Origin: Alnus glutinosa
Taxonomy: Eukaryota > Streptophyta > Magnoliopsida > Fagales > Betulaceae
NCBI RefSeq assembly: GCF_958979055.1
Contig: NC_084899.1
Location: 2,554,501 to 2,618,500, forward strand
Length of the DNA: 64,000 nucleotides
Direction: 5' to 3'
The notes under the pieces: generated by a model
What the model was told of the DNA's origin: nothing
What the model saw: the letters and a program-made list of their open reading frames with translations, nothing else
Databases searched by the model: none
Position numbers and translations under genes: made by a program
In this document: in pieces, positions 47,650 to 59,865 of the stretch
Layout: the number at the start of each line of letters is the position of its first letter
How positions within the stretch are numbered: position 1 is the first letter of the stretch

Positions 47650-48200
47650 GACTTGAAGAGGGTAACGGCTCTCTCTTTTTCTTTATAGAAATGCTAGCCC
47701 ACTCTCCCAGTGCTCGAGAGTCGAGAGTGAGCTTTAAGCACGACAGAGCGAGACTGTAACGTACGGTAAGGCTTGGCGTTTGCGCCAGGGACACGGGAAG
47801 GTGTGTCTCAGCGACAGGACCGGACCTCAGACTGGCTTGTGAATTTTAGTTTAGTGTAACGCCTCGGTTCCGTAAATTTGTTGGCATGTCTGCTCCCCCA
47901 CTGACCACTGTATATGCTCACTCACTGTGCCCACTGTTCACGGTCCACCCCAATAAGCCTAAAAAACATAAAAGTAGGAGCAACAAGAACCTTAAAAAGA
48001 AAATCTCCTTGGATTTTGATCCTCTTTCTCTGTCTCTCTCTCTCGGTGAATAAAATAGGAAAATCCAGGTAAATTATCTACCCGACTGCCCCTGTATTCG
48101 AAGCTCCAAATATATTAGGGTTTTTTGGGGAATATGACATTTTTAAATTTAATTTAGTTATGGTCATTCATTTATGAATTATGAATTATTTATTTAGCCA
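47650..48200. promoter_or_regulatory. probable GH17 upstream region
   Basis: Upstream of the minus-strand GH17 gene; mixed composition, with no clear TATA box. Designated by position only. Confidence 0.3.
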
Positions 48201-48211
48201 AATGTTAGAGC

Positions 48212-48299
48212 ACTCAGCATTCACATCATTTTCAATAAATATTTAGTTAAAATTTAATTAAATAACACTTTTTCTTTTTATTTTATCTATCTATTTTTT

Positions 48300-48362
<63 letters not shown>

Positions 48363-49030
48363 ACTCAAACATTTTAGCTATCAATTTTCAATTTTTCATT
48401 TAAAATATTATTATTTTTTATCTATTTTTACTATTCTAAAAAAATGAGAGAGAACCAAATTCTTTTTTTAAAAAGAAATAAAAAATAATTAATTAATTAA
48501 TTCTTGCATTGTTAAGCTACAATGCTCAACAAATTCTTTGAGCGTTGTAGCTGTTAGTCAAATCCTTAATAAAAATTAACTAACCAAATGTTAAGCATTT
48601 TTTTGGTATTATCTGCCCATATGGTGCAGTGTATACCTATAGCCAAAAGTAATATTTTGGCTAGCTTTGTAGCAATGTTTTTTTTTTTTTAAAAAAAAAA
48701 AAAAAATCTCATTATCCGACTAATTAACCATTTTAGCTAAGAATTTGATTAACAGTTACGATGCTCAGCAAATTTGCTAAGTGTTGTAGTTCAAAAATTG
48801 ATAAAATAAAAATAAATAAATTAAAAAGGAATAAAATATTCAATTTGATTATCTCTCATTTTTTGGGAATAGTACAAATAGGTAAAGAAACATTCTTTTA
48901 AATGGGATAATAAAAATGAATAACTAAAATGTCGAGTCAAATATAGATGCTTTAGAAAAATTGATAACTAAAATAAAAAATGTATTATTTAGTTAAACAT
49001 GTGCCAAGTCGGATGTGAATGTTCTTCATA
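48212..49030. mobile_element. long fold-back element (Mutator-like MITE)
   Basis: The left half from GCACTCAGCATTCACATC and the right half ending GGATGTGAATGTTC are inverted copies over several hundred bases. Pairs include TTTAGCTATCAATTTT with AAAATTGATAACTAAA-type text and GAGAGAGAACCAAATTC with GATTATCTCTCATTTT. Inner arms carry GCTACAATGCTCAACAAATTC and its partner near 48750-48800. A (TA)n run at 48303-48360 splits the left arm. The target duplication could not be settled, so the ends are approximate. No coding capacity. Confidence 0.6.
48303..48360. repeat. TA microsatellite
   Basis: About 29 TA units inside the left arm of the fold-back element. Confidence 0.9.
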
Positions 49031-49277
49031 GGGAATCCACATTCCTTTATGTATTTGAATTTATTTTACTTAAGTGCAAACAAACTATATAATCTTTTAA
49101 AATTTACAAAAAAAAAATAGTGCTATTTAGTAGACTCATGTACAATTTTCATACAACTGGATGTCGTGGCAGTAAACATCAAGTACCGGATCAGCACTTG
49201 AAAAAAAATCAAGTGTTAATCTAATAACAAATTTTTACTGTCACTCCAGTTATACAATAATATACTAAATATATTTA

Positions 49278-49501
49278 GGCTCTGTTTGTTTGATAACCCC
49301 CTCTCTCATTCCCTTCATTTTTTTTCACTTCTTATAAAAAAAGAAAAAAGAAAAAAAAGCAGCACTACAAAACAAAATGCATTCACTTTTTCATAAACAA
49401 ATTTTAAAACTCTTTTTGCTTTATATCACATCAATCTTATTTTATTAATATTAAAAAAATAAAAATAAAAATTCCTCTCAACAATGGTTATCAAACGGGC
49501 C
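49278..49501. mobile_element. Tourist-like (PIF/Harbinger) MITE
   Basis: A 224-bp element with ends GGCTCTGTTTGTTTGATAACC and GGTTATCAAACGGGCC, and TTA on both sides (49275-49277 and 49502-49504). The 3-bp TTA duplication and GGCTCTGTTTG ends are typical of PIF/Harbinger MITEs. It lies about 350 bp upstream of the MKK6 start. Confidence 0.8.
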
Positions 49502-49849
49502 TTAGTCTTTTCATAAAAAACTAAAAGAAATTACCCAATCAAACGCCCTCTAATATAAACAGGCTTAGTGCCTTCTTTTTGTGGGCGTTGATTCGTTGAA
49601 CACCCAAAAAAAGATAAACAAAGTGAAGAAAGGGAAATTAATCATATTATTACCATTTGATCAATTTGCGCGGTCTTTTTCGTTCGAATTATATTATACT
49701 TTTAACAAGTAAACGACGACTGAATCTTCGCCTTCTCGATACAGAGTAATACTCTAATACTCTCTCAGTCTCTCTCTTTCTCTCTGTGAGTTGGGGGATT
49801 GAAACCCTAGAATTAGTAGAATCGATCGAGAACCGTGATAAGCAAAAAG

Positions 49850-52800
49850 ATGAAGACCAAGATGCCATTGAAGCAGCTCAAGCTCTCTGTGCCCGCCCAA
49901 GAAACCCCAATCACATCCTTCCTGTGAGTTTCTCTGTTCCATTTCACTGTTCTTATTTCTACTGCTAGGTCGAGCTTCGTTTTTTTCTTTTTTTGGATTT
50001 TGGATTGTCTTTGTTACTTGGAAAGGATCGATCCTTGTATTGCCCACTATTGTTGTAATTCTCTTTCTTTGGTTCTTTGATCCTCTAATGCTTAAGGTCT
50101 GTTTGGTCACCGAGAAAATATAGAAAAAAGCAAAGAAACTGAAATCTTGTATCTTTGGCTTATGAATTTTGATAATCAGCTTCGGACACATTGTGGCTCA
50201 AAGTGTAAATTAACTTAATTTTTTAGTCTAACATATATTTTATAATTTTTGGAGCAAAGAAACTGATTGCCCAAATCGACTAGGACTTTTGAATTATTCT
50301 ACTTGGTAAAATTGGTTTCTATTTTCAAGTTCTGGGATTTAAAATAGCAAAATCATATACCATATTTTCAGTTTTTCTTTTATAGGCAACCAAAAAGCAA
50401 GTTAAGAATTTTTCTGTTTAATTGTTTTAAAGTATATGTAAATTTCCAGGACTGCAAGTGGCACATTTCATGATGGCGATCTGCTCTTAAACCAGAAAGG
50501 GTTGCGGCTCATCTCCGAAGAAAAGGAATCTCGTGTAAGCTTATCTTGTTTCAGATCCTACTTTGTGGGTTTATATTACCGCACTCCATTTCACATTGTG
50601 TTTGACTGATTCAAAATGTTATTTATCAGCTGTCGGCTAATTCATTTGATGTTACGTTAGAGTATGTATTCAATCATATGTGCTTGTTTTATTTTTAATT
50701 ACCATATGATTTATTTGAATTCCAATCCGGATGAATAAAATCGATAGAATTTGGGGGAGTTCTGCAGTGCTACTCAGTGCTAGTGAGTCTCTTAATGAGG
50801 ACAAAATGGTATAGCAGTGCTGCAAAACTAAGATGATACTAGTTCAGTTCTACTTTTGCCTTTTGCTATGCCAACTAGTTGCTCTCGTTGGCCTTAGTGA
50901 ATTATTTTCTCTAAGAAGACATCAGCCACATTGCTGGTCGTGTTTAAGTTAACCCTACATAGGTTTGACCTTCAACAATGAGAAGTGATGCTTTTGGTCC
51001 AATTTTAAATTTTTACTATTCAAATATACTGTTTTGGTAGTTTCCTTGCCCCTTCTGTTAACCAGACCCAATTTTTAACTGTTTTCATCATTCTTGAGGA
51101 TGGCATGCTGACCCTTTTCAGGCGTAATTTTGAAAGTGTTGGACTCTGAAGGCTCTAAATTTGATATCAACCCATCCACTAATAAAAGATAAGTCCAACG
51201 TATTCAAGTCCAAAGCCTCCGATGATAGAATTATTCAATAACTTGGCTTCTTATCCATTTGGGCTTTTCACCTTCATGTTTTGTTTCTGTGTTCCCTTAT
51301 TTTTCTGTATATGTCCTTGTTATGTATACATTAATTATATTGTCCAGGTCTCACTTTTTCTTTATTCTTTCTTATATCTTTAAGATACAGTGTTTAAGCA
51401 TAATAACATTAGCTTTGTTTGTTGTGTTTGGACAGCCTTCTGATGTTAAGGAGCTAGATTTTGAATTCTCATTGGAAGATCTCGAGACTATCAAAGTCAT
51501 TGGAAAGGGAAGCGGTGGTGTAGTACAACTTGTTCGCCATAAATGGGTTGGAAAATTATTTGCCTTGAAGGTATACCAGCAAAACCAGTTTTAGCAATTG
51601 TTTGTCAATGTTTGGACCTGCCATATAATACTTTATTAATTAGTATTCATATAATTATTGCCTTTAGTTTTGAACTTCATACGGTTTCATGTCACATGAA
51701 GTAATGAAAATGAAGTTTAAACTTCGAACCTCATTGAATATAAGGAGTATATGAAGCCTTTTTAGTTTTAACACATATCAGACAAGGGCTGTATACATTC
51801 TTTTAGAGTCAAGTGTGAAGGTGGGAACTGATTCTTTATCACCATTGGTTATACAAGAGGGTCCAATGTACTATGGCTAAAGGTCTCTTATCTTCAACCG
51901 AAGATAAGAGATTACTTCTAATGTTTGAATTGTAAACAAACCGGTCAGACTTAGACTAGAACTCTAACTGGTTATATTTGTTTAGATCAGAATAGGTTTA
52001 AATTAAGCCTATCCTTTAGTGTAATCCTATCTCTATGTAAACTCTCCTAGATAGAAACCTTCTCTATCTCAAACTCTTGTAAGCAGGTTCTCTATATATA
52101 CAAGTGCTAGTAACCAGTGAAGATCACAGTTGAAATACAATTAAGATAAATCTAATATGGTATCATAGCTACTAAAAGACTAAACGTCTATCCTCTTTCT
52201 TTCTTGTCTTTTCTCCTTCATTATTCAATGGCCGAATCTAGTGTTACCGCTGATTCCACCTCTGCTCAACCCGCTCTGATCTTCAATATTCCGCATATGA
52301 ATCATTCTCCCTCAATCAAACTAGCCAAGGACAACTATATGGCCTGGCAGTTTCATCTTCTGGCGTATCTCCGCGGTCAAGATGTTTATGGCTTCATTGA
52401 TGGCACGATTCCTGCTCCTACTCAATTGATTGTCAATCCCACTACTGCTCCTGGCTCTCCTGCTATGATTGCCAACCCGGATTACCTCTCTTGGTACCAA
52501 AAAGACTAGCTTATCAATAGTGTTCTGGTCTCAACATTATCCGATTCTTATGTATCCCATGCTGTTGGCTGCACCACTTCTCGTGCACTATGGGAATCAC
52601 TGGAGAAGATGTTTGCTTCCCAAGCTCATGCAGGAGCATTTCCAGCTACCTACCTTGAAGAAAGGTAATTCATCTGTCACCGACTATTTTCATAAACTAA
52701 AAACTCTCAGTTATACCCTTGCTGCCTGTGGCCAACCCCTCAATGATTTTAAGGCTGTTTCCTTCCTACTGGCCGGTCTTGGATCTGAGTTTGATCCCTT

Positions 52801-55800
52801 GGTTACCTCCGTAACTACTCGCATAGATCCCATCTCTCGTGATGACATTGATGGCCTTCTCCTAGCTCATGAAATGCGACTCGAGCAACAAATGGCTACC
52901 ATGACTCTCTCTAATGCTACTGCTCATGTAACTGCACCCAACACTAGCCACTTTGGCCAGCGTGACCGCAGCTTCAATGGTGCCCGAGGTCGTGGTTTCC
53001 CCAATGGTCGTGGCTATCGTAGTACCTTCCCTGGTGGGCGTGGTCTTTCCTCTGGCCGACGTGGCCGTGGCCAGCAGCTTCATGGCGCCAATTCCTCCAG
53101 ACCCATCTACCAGATTTGCAACAAGCTTGGCCATTATGCCAGTACCTATTACCAACGGTTTGATCAATCTTCTCAGAATGATTCTCAGTCATCATTGCAG
53201 GCTTTTTACTCCTCTCCCAGTCTACCTATTGATGATAGTTGGTACCCGAACTCAAGTGCTACTCACCACCTCACTCATGACTTGAACAATCTCACCATCT
53301 CCTCAGATGCATACACGGGTTCTGACCAGATTCGTGTGGGAAACGGTACAGGTTTGTCCATCAATCATATAGGTTCTTCACATATCTCTTGTCCACATTG
53401 TTCCTTTGTTCTTAAAAATTTACTTCATGTCCCTTCTATATGCAAAAATTTATTATCTGTCAATAAATTTGCTCATGACAATTCTGTATTTTTTGAATTT
53501 CATTCTTCTATTTTTGTTATTAAGGAGTGCCGAATCAAGTCCATCCTCCACCAGGGTCCTCTTAAGCATGGTCTATATCAGCTGCTGCCCTACCCTCCCT
53601 CACCAATTCCCCATCTCCTACTACTCTTCTTGGTGAAAGGACCTCTACTGAACAATGGCACAAACGCTTGGGCCATCCTACTCTCCGCACTGTGAAGCAC
53701 GTGCTATCCAAATTTTCCCTTCCAGTTTCATCCAATAAGTCGGCTGCTTCCTGTGCTTCTTGCCAGCAAGCAAAAGCTCATCAGTTTCCTTTTCCTACAT
53801 CTAGTACAATTTGCACTCGTCCTTTAGAACTTTTATTTTCTGATGTTTGGGGTCCTTCCCCCGTTGTTTCATCAAATGGAAATAAATATTATGTTACATT
53901 TATTGATGCTTTTAGCAAATTCACTTGGTTATTTCCCATTCAATGCAAATTTGGCTGTACAAGATTCCGATTTTGCCGAACCTACTTGCTATTCCAATGC
54001 TGTCAAAATACTTGAATGGAGACAAGCTATGCAGACAGAATTTAATGCCCTTCTTCAGAATCAGACTTGGACTCTAGTTCCTCCTCAACAAGCTACAAAT
54101 CTAGTGGGCTGCAAGTGGGTGTTCAAAGTTAAGAGAAAGGCGGATGGATCTATTGAACAGCATAAAACTGATTTTGTAGCTAAAGGGTTTCATCAACAGG
54201 CTGGTCTAGATTATGGAGAGACTTTCAGCCCGGTTGTTAAAACTTAAACCTACAACCATTCGGACAGTGTTATCTTTGGCTTACTCTCGCGGCTGGGATA
54301 TGCGTCAAATTGACATTCAAAACGCCTTTCTACATGGTTTTCTTGATGAAGAAGTCTATATTTCTCAGCCATCCGGATTCTCTCATCCAAGTCTACCGAA
54401 TCATGTTTGCAAACTACAAAAAGCACTCTATGGCTTGAAACAAGCCCCATGGGCCTGGTTTGCCCGACTGAGCACCAAACTATATGATCTGGGTTTTACT
54501 AGTTCTAAGGCATATTCATCTCTTTTTATTTTACGGACTACATCATTAACTATGTTTGTTTTGGTCTATGATGATGATATCATCATCACTACCTCTGTTC
54601 CAGCAGCTATTTCTGATCTTTTGTAGCAGCTTCGGGTCTCGTTTGCAGTCAAAGATCTTGGCAAGCTCAACTATTTCCTCGGTGTGGAAGTTGTTCCACT
54701 GAAATCTGGTCTCTTACTCTCTCAAAGACGCTATATACTTGATCTCCTCAAGCGTACCAATATGCTGGAAGCTAAGCCAATTTCCTCTCCAATGTCTTCT
54801 TCAAGTTCTCTCTCAGCATTTGATGGTGATTCTATGGACGATCCTTTGCTCTATCGTAGTACCGTGGGATCTTTGCAATATTTATCTCTCACACGCCCAG
54901 ACCTGGCCTTTGCAGTAAACCAAGTATGTCAATTTATGCACAAGCCCATTAAACTTCATTGGCAAGCTGTCAAACGGATACTACACTATCTAAAGCACAC
55001 GGTCTCTCATGGTCTTCTACTCACTCGGTCGAATACATCTACTCTTGAAGTCTTTTCCGATGCGGATTGGGCCGGATGCCCTGATGATCGAAAATCTACT
55101 GGCGGCTAGTGTATTTTTGGGATCCAACGTAATTTCTTGGAGTTCTAAGAAACACCCGATAGTGTCCAGATCGAGTACAGTAGCTGAGTATAAGTCCGTT
55201 GCCAATGCCACTGCCGAACTGCTATGGATTCAGTACCTTCTTCGAGATCTTGATGTCCATCTTCCTTCTCCTCCAAAGTTATGGTGTGATAATATTGGAG
55301 CCACATACTTGGCAGCCAATCCGGTTTTCCATGCTAGAATCAAACATGTGGAAATTGATTTCCACTTTGTTCGGGATCATGTTGCTGCCAAGACTCTACA
55401 AATTCTGTTCATCCCCAGCAAAGAACAAATAGCTGATGTTCTAACCAAACCGGTTGCTTCAAATCGGTTTCCATGGTTTTGCTCCAAGCTCAACGTGTAA
55501 GCTTCCCCGTTGACCTTGAGGGGGGATGTTAAAGCACTCGGACTCTTGTCAAAGAGTCCGAGTGCTAAAGGTCTCTTATCTTCAACCGAAGATAAGAGAT
55601 AACTTCTAAAGTTTGAATTGTAAACAAACCGGTTAGACTCAGACTAAAACTCTAACCGGTTATATTTGTTTAGATCATAATAGGTTTAAATTAAGCCTAT
55701 CCTTTAGTGTAATCCTATCTCTATGTAAACTCTCCTAGATAGAAACCTTCTCTATCTCAAACTCTTGTAATCTGGTTCTCTATATATACAAGTGCTAGCA

Positions 55801-58502
55801 ACCAGTGAAGATCACGGTTGAAATACAATTCAGATAAATCTAATATGCCGCAACCAAAGCATGGAGCGAGATGAGGAGGGAGATTATGGCCTGGGCAGTT
55901 GCTACTTTAAATGGCAGGATTGTTTTGAAAATTGAACTTTAAAAAGTTATGGGAGGTTACCGAAATTTAATTAGTGGAGACATGGGTAAGACCAAAACAG
56001 TCACTATATACAAAACTACAGACTGGCAGAACAGGGAAATCTGTTGGCCTGCTTTTCTAGTTGAAGTGTGTGGTGCATTCTTGTCCACTTCTTAATAACC
56101 TTTATATAATCCACTATACCTATTATGGCATCTTTTCGTCTTAGTTTTATCTATACGTTGAATAATAGAGGTTAACATCTTCGCTTACTACTTGTTTTGA
56201 CATCTTCTCTCCAAGTATTTGCAATTGCAGTATGTTGAGCTCAGTGTTACATATACTAGAAGATCTTAAATGATTCAGACAATTGCACTTCTTATCTAGG
56301 TAGTCATATCTCTGTTAACTAGGAAGTTTGTGTTACAGGTTATCCAAATGAACATACAAGAAGAGATCCGTAAGCAGATTGTGCAGGAGCTGAAAATAAA
56401 CCAAGCAGCTCAATGTTCAAATGTTGTAGTTTGCTACCATTCCTTCTATCACAATGGAGCCATTTCTCTTGTGCTAGAATACATGGATCGTGGCTCTCTG
56501 GCGGATGTGATCAGACAAGTTAAAACAATTCTTGAACCATATCTTGCAGTTGTCTGTAAGCAGGTATGTGAACTAATTTCTTCTGGATTTTAGGTTTAAG
56601 CTAAGATTGATAACTCTATATAATTTGTAAGTCTTGTCATATGGCTAAAGATCTACATTTTTAATTCAGGTTCTACAGGGTCTTGTGTATTTGCACTATG
56701 AAAGACATGTAATACATAGGGACATTAAACCATCCAATTTGCTGGTAAACCACAAAGGGGAGGTGAAGATTACTGATTTTGGTGTGAGTGCAGTGCTAGC
56801 TAGCTCTATGGGTCAAAGAGATACGTTTGTGGGAACTTATAACTACATGTCGGTAGGTGAAGTTTCATACCTTCTATATCATGCTAAACCACTGAATTGT
56901 TGGCCCAATTTTATCTGTTGCAATTTCTTGCTTTAGTGCTTAAAACACATTGTTTTCTTATTTAAAGCCCTTATGAAACATAATCTAATGGGTTATGTTT
57001 CATCCAAAAGAAAAAGAAGCATATTATAATGGTTTTGTTTTTGTCTTTTAGCCAGAGAGAATCAGTGGGAGTACTTATGATTATAGCAGTGATATTTGGA
57101 GTCTGGGCATGGTAGTACTTGAGTGTGCAATAGGACGGTTTCCTTATATGCAATCTGAAGATCAGCAAAGCTGGCCAAGCTTTTATGAGCTTTTGGAGGC
57201 AATTGTGGAAAGCCCTCCACCTTCTGCTCCAGCAGATCAGTTCTCCCCTGAATTCTGTTCATTTGTCTCAGCCTGGTAATAAACTCTATTGTTCAAGTCG
57301 CATTCTATGTTGTTTGTTAGTGTGTCGCAGTTTTGACTTTATCTTAGCCTTCAAGTCTATGTTTTTTATTTTCCTTCATTATCTAAGCTTTTGGACTTTG
57401 GATTACCAGCCATTTGAATGTTTTTATCCTTTTGGGGCCTACGTAATGTGAAACTAGTTCACAATCTCATGGCTCAAACTGTTCCCCAGCATAGTTGGAT
57501 TTATTAAGCCTGAGCTGTGCACCTCGTATGGTTCAAGTTGATGTTTGGTTTTTGAGTAGTCTAATTCCACACCCTGTTGAAGCTATACAACATCTATTGT
57601 CAGCTTTCTCTGTCAAATGTAGGTTGTCTCAAGTAATTGATTTGATTTGCTTGAGAAGTAGGAGTCGTCATCTTATCATTGTTGCTATAATGTTTTTGTG
57701 AGAGAACTTAGGCTGAACTTGAACGAAGATATGTAATGACTTCATTCCAACCTGATAAAGGCCTTCTCTTGTCTTAAAATGATGTATATGGTGACTAAGC
57801 CACTATTTAGTTTAAGCCGATTCGCATGACGTTAGAGGTTGGATACCCTTTATTGACTTCATAACTTTTCGAAGAAAGCAGCTCAGACCTGCTTCTATAG
57901 GGTATCATCCCAAAGGATTAGCTTGAAGTTGTAACTAAATAATTGTCCACCATGTCACAAGGTTGATGAAATAACTTCTCAAAAAAATTTTATTAGTTAT
58001 CCTTGAATTGTTTCCATCATCCGCATTCTACTTGATTCTCAATTTCTCAGCGTAATGTTCCTAGAAATGCGGGACAAACTCCTGCATGTCTAGTGTTTAT
58101 ATCTATGTCCCGACTCTGAAGAATCTAAATAACAGGATCATTGAAACCACCATTGTCTTCAAAATAATATAATATTTCAATTGGATCGACACATTCAGAA
58201 ATGTTCAACTCTTTCATGTGATAGTTTTCAGTTCACAAATTCTCTATGCTGATTTCATTTCCGATTGTGCTTGCAGCATCCAAAAAAATCCTCGCGACAG
58301 ATCATCGTCTTTGGATCTTTTGGTAAGTAATTTGATGTACGACCCTCTGAATTTCAGAAATTCATGTTGTATGATTCAGAATCTTGATTGCTAATTCTCT
58401 TTTTGCTTCCAGAGTCACCCATTTATCAAGAAGTTTGAAGACAAAGACATTGATCTCGGGATTCTTGTCGGTAGCCTGGATCCTGTAAATTTCCCTCGAT
58501 AG
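49850..58502 (+). CDS. MAP kinase kinase, MKK6 type
   Basis: Eight exons: 49850-49923, 50450-50534, 51436-51570, 56339-56563, 56670-56852, 57052-57275, 58277-58322 and 58413-58502. They give 353 residues. The start [20 protein letters not shown] is the MKK6 N-terminus. The kinase domain shows the Gly loop GKGSGGVV, the ATP lysine FALK at the end of exon 3, [14 protein letters not shown] and activation loop [19 protein letters not shown] with Ser/Thr sites. The C-terminus is [20 protein letters not shown]6 acts between NPK1/ANP-type MAPKKKs and MPK4-type kinases in cytokinesis. Exon 4 reads AAQCSNVVV where relatives usually have QCPHVVV, a mild departure in the beta-4 region. Intron 3 is 4768 bp because a copia fossil sits in it. 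Arabidopsis counterpart At5g56580 has 356 residues. Confidence 0.94.
51867..52157 (+). repeat. 5' LTR of the copia fossil
   Basis: Matches the 3' LTR from CTAAAGGTCTC (51877) to the end CTAATA before the primer site. It contains the palindrome CTCTTATCTTC-AACC-GAAGATAAGAG at 51885-51910 and TATATATA near 52094. The exact left edge is uncertain. Confidence 0.8.
55527..55845 (+). repeat. 3' LTR of the copia fossil
   Basis: Begins TGTTAAAGCACTCGG right after the polypurine tract and ends ATAAATCTAATA. It carries a 14-bp-stem hairpin at 55534-55565 (GCACTCGGACTCTT with its inverse) and the 11-bp-stem palindrome at 55573-55598. Confidence 0.85.
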
Positions 58503-59555
58503 ATTGGCCCTGTAATAGTAAATTTTGAGTGTAAAATGCTATTTTAGTCATTATGTATCAGTCATGAGTCTTTGTCAAACATTTTATGGATTTTCATGTA
58601 TCAATTGAGCTTATGATCTATACCATTCATTTTTACATATTAAGGTTTAACTGATGCTCATTATGATATCTTACACGCAAAACCTGCTGTTGGTCTGTGG
58701 TTTTGAGAATTTGCAAGGGAAGAAGTTCCAACGATGATGCAGTCTTTTCCCCCAGACCATTAGTGGAGAAATGAGATTCTTTGTATTTTGTCTAATACTG
58801 TTTGTTTTATTGCTAACCTGGAAATTTTCACTCCGTTGCAACCTTACCTATATGGAGTATGGACCCGCAAACCTTGTTCCTGATGAAACGCAGGATTGGA
58901 AGTTGAGATTCAACCTTATCCATTGTTTTTTGGTCATCAGTTATTTACATATTTTCTATGCATATATAGCTCTTCTGAGATACAAATGAGAATTGTTTAG
59001 AGGATGAACACAGATTATCAATATCTTATGAGAAGAAAAGAAGTTTAAACAAGTTTGAGTTTTCTATTCATCATCAAGCCAGCCAACAAAGGGTCTTTGC
59101 CACGGATTTATGATCCAATTTTTAATTGGTTACATCTACCGTATATGTAATTGACGATAACATATACACCATTAGATTTATAAAATATAATACGGATCAT
59201 GAAATAGTTTATTTTCATTTCAAATTTCCTGATCCGCCCTTCATTTTTTTTCTTCTGTTTTTACGCCTTGTTCTTGCATTTCTCCTTCGTAATGATATAG
59301 AATCCAAATTGGCCAGACACGAAATTCAATCTTCCTCAGCACAGTGTCGCCGTGTCCCATAATTTGGTGAAGGTGGAAGAAGATGTTTGAAGCATGATAG
59401 ACAGAAGGATTACAAGTCCAAATCACGATGATGTCACAGTTTTTTTTAAAAAATTTTTATTTTTATTTTTTTTTTATTATTATTAAAGCATAACCAATTG
59501 CAAAGGATATATGTGCAATTGCTGACCAGAAAAACAAGCAGCAGCTTGAGACTAT
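58503..59555. other. MKK6 downstream region
   Basis: Probable 3' untranslated region and flank. The frame 58771-58989 (MRFFVFCLILFVLLL) is a hydrophobic chance frame without homology I recognise. Confidence 0.4.
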
Positions 59556-59862
59556 GGGCTTGTTTGTCGAGGAACAATACATTATAGTATTGTTTATGTA
59601 CTTTTTTTTTTTTCATTTTTTTATATTTTTCATTACTAATCAACATTAAAACATTTTCACTTTTTTCACTTTTTTATATCACATCAATAATTTTTTATTA
59701 CTATTCAAATAAAAAAATTCACTACAATACAAAATTTTTTTTACTTTTTTATACAAATTCTTTTTATTTTATATCACATCATCACTTTTTACTAATTTTA
59801 AAAATTAACAACCCACTACTCTGTTCTGTTCTGTTTTGTAATGTCACTCGCTAAACAAGCCC
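59556..59862. mobile_element. MITE with GGGCTTGTTT ends
   Basis: A 307-bp element with ends GGGCTTGTTTGTCGAGGAAC and GTCACTCGCTAAACAAGCCC, flanked by tat on both sides (59553-59555 and 59863-59865). The 3-bp duplication and end sequence fit a PIF/Harbinger-like element, although TAT instead of TTA/TAA is atypical; a hAT with decayed flanks is the alternative. No coding capacity. Confidence 0.65.
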
Positions 59863-59865
59863 TAT

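Larger units (their letters stand above)
51867..55845 (+). mobile_element. Ty1/copia LTR retrotransposon, broken (fossil)
   Basis: About 4.0 kb in MKK6 intron 3, same strand as the gene. The 5' LTR is about 51867-52157, the 3' LTR 55527-55845. TGGTATCATAGCT directly after the 5' LTR is the tRNA-iMet primer site, and GAGGGGGGA before the 3' LTR is the polypurine tract. Recognisable parts in order are gag (from [10 protein letters not shown]), a zinc-knuckle region, protease-like text, integrase, reverse transcriptase and RNase H (ending ADVLTKP). It carries several breaks and is not functional. By my count the LTRs differ at about 12 of 275 aligned sites (roughly 4 percent), so insertion is recent relative to the genes, probably a few million years. 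No clean target duplication was found. Confidence 0.93.

Noticed and set aside
52862-53195. Minus-strand frames within the copia fossil
   Set aside because: Antisense shadows of the gag region.
58771-58989. Small membrane protein downstream of MKK6
   Set aside because: A chance hydrophobic frame in the 3' flank, with no family resemblance or own promoter.
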